In this document: piece after piece, positions 63,201 through 64,000 of the stretch
How positions within the stretch are numbered: position 1 is the first letter of the stretch
How the letters are laid out: each line of letters begins with the position of its first letter
Assembly: GCA_037039925.1 (NCBI GenBank)
Contig: JAXRKP010000998.1
Span: 1 to 64,000 of the forward strand
From: Doris montereyensis
Lineage: Eukaryota; Mollusca; Gastropoda; Nudibranchia; Dorididae
Direction: 5' to 3'
Length of the DNA stretch: 64,000 nt
The notes under the pieces: model-generated
What the model saw: only the letters and a program-made list of their open reading frames with translations
Databases searched by the model: none
What the model was told of the DNA's origin: nothing
Position numbers and translations under genes: made by a program

Positions 63201-63227
63201 TTCATAGTCTGTTAGAACAATATTACC
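33196..63227 (-). CDS. NEMF: NEMF (Rqc2/Tae2/Caliban) gene, about 30 exons, N-terminus outside window
   Basis: NEMF binds the 60S subunit carrying a stalled peptidyl-tRNA, recruits the E3 ligase Listerin and adds C-terminal Ala/Thr tails. In transcript order (high to low coordinates) the exons encode the end of NFACT-N ([31 protein letters not shown]), the coiled-coil middle ([30 protein letters not shown]), NFACT-R ([49 protein letters not shown]), an acidic linker, a lysine-rich segment ([15 protein letters not shown]) and NFACT-C ([21 protein letters not shown]). The Asp-Arg pair needed for tailing directly precedes GNIVL and falls in the exon right of the window. Splice sites are intact, but at least eight places need a one- or two-base correction. 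Orthology is firm; an intact gene with consensus errors is favoured over a pseudogene. Confidence 0.95.
33436..33482 (-). repeat. F3 dispersed repeat, copy i (partial)
   Basis: AATTTACCCCATCCATCATA and GGTGATCTCAGGAAGAAATT are the reverse complement of the F3 tail. It is cut off where an AAGAT repeat and LINE tail begin. Sense with respect to NEMF. Confidence 0.7.
33479..33620 (-). mobile_element. LINE 3' end with (ATCTT)n tail
   Basis: On the - strand the sequence reads GTCCTTTTGGATTAATAAAG and then (ATCTT)n, a common 3' end of molluscan non-LTR elements. The body upstream is too short to classify. Confidence 0.6.
33640..33770 (-). repeat. F3 dispersed repeat, copy h
   Basis: AATTTACCCTATCCACCATA, GCGGTGATCTCTGGGTGAAT, GAGACAGCAAGATGAAAAAC and GAAAGAAGTAGGACTTACCA are the reverse complement of F3. 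In a NEMF intron, NEMF sense. Confidence 0.88.
34986..35009 (+). repeat. Poly(C) run of 24
   Basis: An uninterrupted C tract in a NEMF intron, hence a G run in the pre-mRNA. Its length is unlikely to be exact in this assembly. Confidence 0.9.
35152..35231 (-). CDS. NEMF: NEMF exon, [20 protein letters not shown]
   Basis: Acceptor gttttag|CT; donor CAAAAA|gtgagt. It encodes [20 protein letters not shown] and DLLKIQK; human has [20 protein letters not shown] then DLFRSVK. 80 nt, phase 0 exit. Confidence 0.94.
36046..36089 (-). CDS. NEMF: NEMF exon, [15 protein letters not shown] (NFACT-C)
   Basis: Acceptor ttatcacag|G; donor AAAAG|gtgagt. With the carried AA it encodes [15 protein letters not shown]; human has KYKVKLTPGVQKKGK. 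44 nt, no breaks. Confidence 0.94.
36405..36895 (+). mobile_element. 3' end of an L2/CR1-like LINE with (ATT)n tail
   Basis: The + strand reads [33 protein letters not shown] and [12 protein letters not shown], the conserved C-terminus of L2/CR1 reverse transcriptases. It ends with GGTTGAGAGGCGCTGAATAT and nine ATT units. Antisense in a NEMF intron, 5' truncated. Confidence 0.85.
37514..37616 (-). CDS. NEMF: NEMF exon, NSLTG ... [12 protein letters not shown] (NFACT-C)
   Basis: Acceptor ttctcctcag|GAT; donor TACAA|gtatgt. It encodes [10 protein letters not shown] and then [24 protein letters not shown]; human has [20 protein letters not shown] then PICAP. One base is missing between ACTGG and GATCCC near 37587. 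With it the exon is 104 nt and fits the next exon. Confidence 0.93.
38091..38139 (-). CDS. NEMF: NEMF exon, [16 protein letters not shown]
   Basis: Acceptor tatatcag|G; donor GCTGAT|gtaagt. After the carried AA it encodes K and [16 protein letters not shown], phase 0 into [10 protein letters not shown]. Human has [17 protein letters not shown] at this join. 49 nt. Confidence 0.75.
39383..39437 (-). CDS. NEMF: NEMF exon, [17 protein letters not shown]
   Basis: Acceptor tccataacag|AG; donor AACAA|gtaagc. It reads [18 protein letters not shown] when entered with one carried base. 55 nt in the low-conservation linker; accepted on splice sites and phase with its neighbours. Confidence 0.72.
39838..39965 (-). 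repeat. F3 dispersed repeat, copy j
   Basis: CCCACCATATGCGGTGATCT, GGGTGAATAAGAGAAACAGC and AAAGAAGTGGGACCTACGAG. Reverse complement of F3, immediately downstream of the NEMF exon at 40011, NEMF sense. Confidence 0.88.
40011..40217 (-). CDS. NEMF: NEMF exon, basic/Pro/Gly-rich linker
   Basis: Acceptor agtctgcag|GAG; donor AGTG|gtgaga. It encodes [19 protein letters not shown], then [20 protein letters not shown]. One base restored in the GGG at 40056-40058 (CCC on the coding strand) turns the tail into [15 protein letters not shown] and gives the phase required by the next two exons. Without it the reading is [15 protein letters not shown]. The repaired version is preferred because it makes three exons agree. 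Confidence 0.85.
40820..40945 (-). CDS. NEMF: NEMF exon, [20 protein letters not shown]
   Basis: Acceptor aataacag|AAA; donor CTTGCT|gtaaag. Exactly 42 codons: [42 protein letters not shown]. Human has [20 protein letters not shown]. Phase 0 both ends, no breaks. Confidence 0.95.
41857..41965 (+). repeat. Short imperfect tandem repeat (GTTCAATCCGMCCCAATCCA)
   Basis: Three imperfect units of about 40 nt carrying TTCAATCCGCCCCAATCCAT, TTTAATCCAGCTCAACCTGC and TTCAATCCGACCCAATCCAC. Significance unknown. Confidence 0.6.
42581..42720 (-). CDS. NEMF: NEMF exon, [20 protein letters not shown]
   Basis: Acceptor ctatcag|A; donor GATAAG|gtaagt. It encodes [12 protein letters not shown], eight Glu, [16 protein letters not shown] and then DDSEDEDDK in another frame. 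The phase entering the next exon (KPVAAS) requires the second frame, so net one surplus base (or two missing) lies near 42606-42612. EMKKKK follows SAKQRR as in human. Confidence 0.88.
42778..42880 (-). repeat. F3 dispersed repeat, copy k
   Basis: AATTTACCCTGTCCACCATA, TGCGGTAATCTCAGGGTGGA, TTAAGAGGAAACAGGATAAG and AACCTACCAGTATCCC. Somewhat shortened core. NEMF intron, NEMF sense. Confidence 0.86.
43271..43311 (-). CDS. NEMF: NEMF exon, [14 protein letters not shown]
   Basis: Acceptor ctgacag|GCT; donor CGAAG|gtaagg. It encodes [13 protein letters not shown] and shares the last Arg with the next exon; human has SQSRRHLSAKERREMKKKK. 41 nt, so below the size most ORF searches report. Confidence 0.9.
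43580..43606 (-). CDS. NEMF: NEMF micro-exon, TEEKEVNLQ
   Basis: The donor TTACAG|gtagtg is clear. The acceptor catagtcag|ACT gives nine codons in phase 0 with both neighbours. Another acceptor, ggttcag at 43627-43633, would give a longer exon ([14 protein letters not shown]) but needs a frame correction. The short form is preferred on phase. Confidence 0.6.
44050..44325 (+). mobile_element. SINE-1 copy
   Basis: TATCAGCGCCCTAATGGCTA head, GAGCTCCTAGCAATGCTAGG, CTCGACTCAGGTGCAAATGG body, and a GGGCCTTGAAGGAACTTTAC end. Antisense in a NEMF intron. Confidence 0.85.
44400..44493 (-). CDS. NEMF: NEMF exon, [16 protein letters not shown]
   Basis: Acceptor cttgcag|G; donor GAAAAG|gtgaat. Thirty-one codons after the carried base: [19 protein letters not shown] and [12 protein letters not shown]. 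It sits in the poorly conserved linker, so support comes from phase agreement, splice sites and absence of stops more than from similarity. Confidence 0.75.
44548..45915 (+). mobile_element. 5'-truncated RTE element, 1.4 kb
   Basis: A second copy of the element at 12506-15842, beginning within the reverse transcriptase ([20 protein letters not shown]) and running to the same 3' end ([20 protein letters not shown], then GGCATCCTGGAGAAAGATCA and (GAAA)n). ATTTCTATT at 44539-44547 and 45916-45924 flanks it. A 24-bp internal duplication lies at 44710-44757. Several frame breaks. Antisense in a NEMF intron. Confidence 0.93.
46410..46855 (-). CDS. NEMF: NEMF exon, RHQGERRVR and acidic linker
   Basis: Acceptor aatttcaag|TTG; donor GATAA|gtaagt. 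It is 446 nt, the largest coding exon here. It begins [20 protein letters not shown] (human [20 protein letters not shown]) and continues as a Ser/Asp/Glu-rich linker, ending [19 protein letters not shown], equivalent to human LNYPDTTIDLSHLQ. No frame breaks occur. The linker is expected to be disordered. Confidence 0.95.
47422..47480 (-). CDS. NEMF: NEMF exon, [19 protein letters not shown] (downstream copy of the duplicated exon)
   Basis: Acceptor tttccag|GT; donor TTCAAA|gtgagt. With the carried G it reads [20 protein letters not shown], against human [20 protein letters not shown]. 59 nt, phase 0 exit into [13 protein letters not shown]. This copy keeps both splice sites. Confidence 0.95.
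47542..47600 (-). pseudogene. Upstream duplicate of the [14 protein letters not shown] exon, acceptor kept, donor lost
   Basis: This is the upstream copy of the 120-bp duplication. It has the same acceptor (tttccag) and reads [19 protein letters not shown], one residue different (R for G). The junction puts GATACTTTC after TTCAAA, so the gt donor is absent. If its acceptor is used, translation runs open through the intervening 61 nt (hydrophobic [19 protein letters not shown]) into the second copy, giving a 40-residue in-frame insertion. Confidence 0.8.
49105..49310 (+). repeat. Degenerate tandem repeat with GCGCGATCGG core
   Basis: Three units of about 60-70 nt, each with an ACACACA stretch, then ATGCGCGATTGG, ATGCGCGATCGG or GTGCGCGATCGG, then TTAAA and a CTGTCTCTC-like end. 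Inside a NEMF intron; no function suggested. Confidence 0.65.
50085..50253 (-). CDS. NEMF: NEMF exon, [20 protein letters not shown]
   Basis: Acceptor ttacacag|GG; donor AGGG|gtaagg. It encodes [19 protein letters not shown], then [37 protein letters not shown], nearly the human sequence. The two halves are in different frames; a slip near 50187-50203 must be corrected by one extra or two missing bases. Confidence 0.94.
50768..50830 (-). CDS. NEMF: NEMF exon, [20 protein letters not shown]
   Basis: Acceptor ttctcag|GA; donor GGCG|gtaatg. With the carried G it encodes [20 protein letters not shown]; human has [20 protein letters not shown]. This is the signature of the NFACT-R (DUF814) domain. 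63 nt with no break. Confidence 0.96.
51180..51284 (-). CDS. NEMF: NEMF exon, NFACT-R start, [15 protein letters not shown]
   Basis: Acceptor ttgcgcag|G; donor GCTG|gtgagt. It encodes [11 protein letters not shown], then [20 protein letters not shown] and YMKAG; human has [20 protein letters not shown]. One base too many (GG for G) at 51252-51253, between SS and ENYL, shifts the frame. Confidence 0.93.
52312..52400 (-). CDS. NEMF: NEMF exon, [18 protein letters not shown]
   Basis: Acceptor catccag|GCA; donor TACTG|gtaagc. It encodes [20 protein letters not shown] and SINKTRKTY; human reads [19 protein letters not shown]. 89 nt, leaving TG to join G of the next exon as Trp. Confidence 0.96.
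52814..52931 (+). mobile_element. SINE-2 3' fragment
   Basis: TCTGTGCACAATAAAGATAC, TTGGCTGTTTACAGGGCAAT, CCGAGATCACCTTAGTTGTG and a TCAAA-like tail. Antisense in a NEMF intron. Confidence 0.82.
53467..53530 (-). CDS. NEMF: NEMF exon, [18 protein letters not shown]
   Basis: Acceptor gctcttag|G; donor AATAAA|gtaaga. With the carried AA it reads [20 protein letters not shown]; human has KYYDHKRYAAKKTQKTVEA. 64 nt, phase 0 exit. Confidence 0.95.
53959..54066 (-). CDS. NEMF: NEMF exon, [11 protein letters not shown] ... [14 protein letters not shown]
   Basis: Acceptor cttcacag|T; donor AGAAA|gtaagc. It encodes an acidic stretch [15 protein letters not shown] and then [15 protein letters not shown], the hallmark VDVDLSLSAYANAKK of human NEMF just before NFACT-R. 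108 nt without breaks. Confidence 0.95.
55038..55196 (-). CDS. NEMF: NEMF exon, [10 protein letters not shown] ... [13 protein letters not shown]
   Basis: Acceptor cttcaag|GTG; donor TTACA|gtatgc. It encodes [20 protein letters not shown] and, after two breaks, [18 protein letters not shown]. The frame stops after KEI. One extra base near 55130-55133 and one near 55119-55123 give a continuous reading matching human [20 protein letters not shown]. The exon is 159 nt; with the two bases it is 161 and fits the phases of both neighbours. Confidence 0.9.
55663..55800 (-). repeat. F3 dispersed repeat, copy l (diverged)
   Basis: AAATTTACCCCATTTATGAT, GAGAGATCTCGGAATAAATT and AAGAAGCAGGATTTGCAAGC are recognisable as reverse-complement F3. 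NEMF sense. Confidence 0.72.
55917..56045 (-). repeat. F3 dispersed repeat, copy m
   Basis: CTACCACATGCGGTGGTAAT, GCATTAGGAGGATCGGCAAG and GGAAAGAAGTAGGACCTACC. NEMF sense, 120 nt from copy l and in the same direction. Confidence 0.85.
56195..56242 (-). CDS. NEMF: NEMF exon, coiled-coil [16 protein letters not shown]
   Basis: Acceptor ctaacag|GAA; donor GACATG|gtacgc. Sixteen codons, phase 0 both sides, against human VDKLKGELIEMNLQI. A short exon, easily missed. Confidence 0.93.
56570..56735 (+). mobile_element. LINE 3' tail with (ATTCTT)n
   Basis: AAATTTCCCCTTGTGGTATG, AATAAAGTATTATTCTTATT and further TTCTTAT units form a typical 3' end of a truncated non-LTR element. Antisense in a NEMF intron. 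Confidence 0.6.
56823..56900 (-). CDS. NEMF: NEMF exon, coiled-coil start [14 protein letters not shown]
   Basis: Acceptor ggaacag|GAG; donor GAGCAG|gtatgt. Exactly 26 codons: [19 protein letters not shown] and HGLKKEQ; human has KLDNVRKDHENRLEALQQ. It is the first helix of the long coiled coil that reaches toward Listerin on the 60S subunit. Confidence 0.95.
57157..57452 (-). mobile_element. SINE-1 copy
   Basis: Reverse complement carries GATGGCGTCGATGGCTGAGT, GGTTGGAATTCTGGCAAGGC, CACTCGACCCAGGTGCAAAA and GAAACTGGGATAAGTTCCTG. Complete in length. NEMF sense. Confidence 0.85.
57620..57682 (-). CDS. NEMF: NEMF exon, [17 protein letters not shown]
   Basis: Acceptor ttttacag|GCT; donor CAACAT|gtaagt. 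Exactly 21 codons, [17 protein letters not shown] and VIQH, against human AVDEFYSKIEGQKIDLK. Phase 0 at both ends. Confidence 0.95.
57984..58059 (-). CDS. NEMF: NEMF exon, [20 protein letters not shown]
   Basis: Acceptor ctttacag|G; donor AATAAG|gtaatg. The product [13 protein letters not shown], then FVEFEFFNK, aligns with human [13 protein letters not shown] and YIEFESFDK. 76 nt, phase 0 exit. Confidence 0.95.
58441..59406. mobile_element. Putative piggyBac-like non-autonomous element
   Basis: TTAA at 58441 followed by CCTTTATGTTG; at the other end the reverse complement starts TTAACCCTTACTAAAAAGG (TTAA at 59403-59406). Both ends thus read TTAACC(C)TTA, as expected for piggyBac (TTAA target, short inverted ends). 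On the - strand, 58965-59234 encodes an acidic stretch with [12 protein letters not shown] and [11 protein letters not shown], reminiscent of a piggyBac transposase N-terminus. The catalytic part is absent. Confidence 0.55.
59537..59604 (-). CDS. NEMF: NEMF exon, GYIIQKKD
   Basis: Acceptor tgacag|GGA; donor GTATT|gtaagt. It encodes [20 protein letters not shown] followed by VV; human has GYIIQKREIKP. It is 68 nt and leaves TT to join G of the next exon as TTG. Confidence 0.92.
60558..60631 (-). CDS. NEMF: NEMF exon, [14 protein letters not shown]
   Basis: Acceptor ttttcccag|AT; donor TGCAAG|gtatgt. It encodes [19 protein letters not shown], then MTQPCK, equivalent to human KDIEKVLVSLQKAEDYMKT. 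It is 74 nt and ends in phase 0 for GYIIQKKD. Confidence 0.9.
60905..60994 (-). CDS. NEMF: NEMF exon, [16 protein letters not shown]
   Basis: Acceptor ccttttag|AT; donor ACAG|gttagt. With the carried G it encodes [30 protein letters not shown]. Human reads [20 protein letters not shown]. It is 90 nt with no internal break, a well conserved part of NFACT-N. Confidence 0.94.
61785..61854 (-). CDS. NEMF: NEMF exon, SIRELMQGG ... LKKV
   Basis: Acceptor tttcacag|C; donor TTGG|gtaaga. The product reads [18 protein letters not shown] and then should read VPNLD, joining DYGPAIIEH, as human [19 protein letters not shown]. The frame breaks in the homopolymer at 61799-61804 (T run on the coding strand); removing two or adding one base restores the phase expected by both neighbours. 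Confidence 0.82.
62204..62959. mobile_element. pogo/Tigger-like non-autonomous DNA transposon
   Basis: The left end is CAGTGGAATCTCTCTAATCA and GGAAATC; the right end, reverse-complemented, is CAGTACTATTTGGGATCTCA and GGAAATC. TA flanks both sides (62202-62203 and 62960-62961). GATTAGCAGGGTTTTCCGAT just inside is typical of Tigger-like ends. No transposase is recognised in the 756 bp. Confidence 0.72.
63082..63227 (-). CDS. NEMF: NEMF exon, [10 protein letters not shown] segment of NFACT-N
   Basis: The acceptor, read on the - strand, is ttccaacag|GGT; the donor is CAAAG|gtgtga. It encodes [16 protein letters not shown], then [19 protein letters not shown] and [12 protein letters not shown]. 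Human NEMF reads [16 protein letters not shown] here. It is 146 nt and leaves two bases for the next exon. This is the most 5' NEMF exon in the window; about 115 residues are missing upstream. Confidence 0.95.
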
Positions 63228-63631
63228 CTGTTGGAAAAATGGCATACAAATAAGATAAAATGTAAGAAATTAATCACAACAAGAAAACAAAATTTCTTTA
63301 AAATTTGGAAAAGAATTTCTAAAAAGACACAAAATAACTATGCCCCCAATAGAGTTATAACAATAAATATTACATAAATAGGCCATAGCAGACTTGCGAC
63401 TTACCCTAAAAAAAAAAAAAAAAGAACTAAAAATAAGCAACAATACCATGTAAATACATGACTGTAAATTAGTCCTTTATGCAAATGGACTGTTAAAGAA
63501 GAAATCCTTTCAAACAAAAGTATATTTTGAGATTCCACCAATAAATGAATTGTTTATCCATCATTACTTAAGAAATATGTGACAGAAACTGTAGCTACTA
63601 CTAATTTCAATTTTTTAAATATTTGATTTTA

Positions 63632-63943
63632 GCTACATCCACAACTAATGTGATCTCAGGGGTTTTGATAAACTTTTAAATTTTGCCCAGACTGCCCTGT
63701 AAATAGCCAAGGGATCTTTAATGTGCACGGAGGGTTGTGATCTGCATATGAGACCTCCTTTTTATCGTCTGTCTCCAATGGAACGAGGTGTCAATTCATC
63801 TACCTGGACCAGGATGGGTTTCATTTGAAGAAAAATCAAAAATACTTTCCAACCGTCGGGGCTTGAACCTACAACTTTTTGATTGAGAGGTCGACACCTT
63901 GCCCCTGGATCAATGAGTCCCTCCTATTTGCCATCAGAAATGA
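63632..63943 (-). mobile_element. SINE-2 copy, full length
   Basis: Reverse complement of CACAACTAATGTGATCTCAG, GCTATTTACAGGGCAGTCTG-like body, TATCGTCTGTCTCCAATGGA and a head CAGGGGCAAGGTGTCGACCT. NEMF sense, upstream of the first visible exon. Confidence 0.87.
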
Positions 63944-64000
63944 ATTAATATACGATTCTTAATACCATCAATAAAAACCAATTTCAAGAAAGGTATGTTG

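Noticed and set aside
33196..63227. NEMF as a processed or decayed pseudogene
   Set aside because: Introns and splice sites are intact and the defects are small homopolymer slips also found in FEZ; consensus error explains both.

Overview
The window is eukaryotic nuclear DNA from an animal. Coding sequence is split into small exons with GT-AG borders, introns run to 10 kb, and the non-coding part is full of microsatellites, minisatellites, tRNA-derived SINEs and non-LTR retrotransposons. The repeat landscape (RTE elements, an L2/CR1-like LINE ending in ATT repeats, a relic with a DUF7869-like domain) fits a lophotrochozoan, probably a mollusc. That assignment is inference.

Two convergent host genes account for all the coding sequence I can support. 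On the + strand, positions 2240-18173 hold the last six exons of a FEZ1/FEZ2 (UNC-76) homologue, a kinesin-1 cargo adaptor; its 5' exons lie left of the window. On the - strand, 63227 down to 33196 hold about 30 exons of NEMF (Rqc2/Tae2/Caliban), the 60S-binding factor of ribosome-associated quality control; its first ~115 residues lie right of the window. About 15 kb between the two stop codons holds SINEs, a DUF7869-like transposon relic, an L2/CR1-like LINE relic and otherwise AT-rich sequence.

Layout. 1-2239: FEZ intron with two tRNA-SINE copies. 2396-12375: one FEZ intron, of which about 4.6 kb is tandem repeat: (GT)n(CT)n, a 2.7 kb minisatellite, a 42-bp repeat, (GGA)n(GA)n and a 1.4 kb 17-bp minisatellite. 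12506-15842: a near full-length RTE element in the next intron, with an 8-bp target-site duplication. 18174-33195: intergenic. 33196-63227: NEMF, whose introns hold a second, 5'-truncated RTE, a piggyBac-like remnant, a pogo/Tigger-like element, LINE tails and SINEs.

Points of most interest. (1) A dispersed repeat of about 130 bp (called F3 here) lies in the sense direction of the host gene at every copy I found: + in and after FEZ, - in NEMF. (2) Both large minisatellites begin inside an F3 head, as if grown from its pyrimidine-rich core. (3) A 120-bp tandem duplication (119/120 identical) covers a NEMF exon, removes the donor of the upstream copy and stays in frame. (4) Both conserved genes carry several one-base slips, mostly at homopolymers, with splice sites intact. 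This looks like consensus error in a long-read assembly rather than gene decay, and it matters for anyone predicting proteins from this contig.
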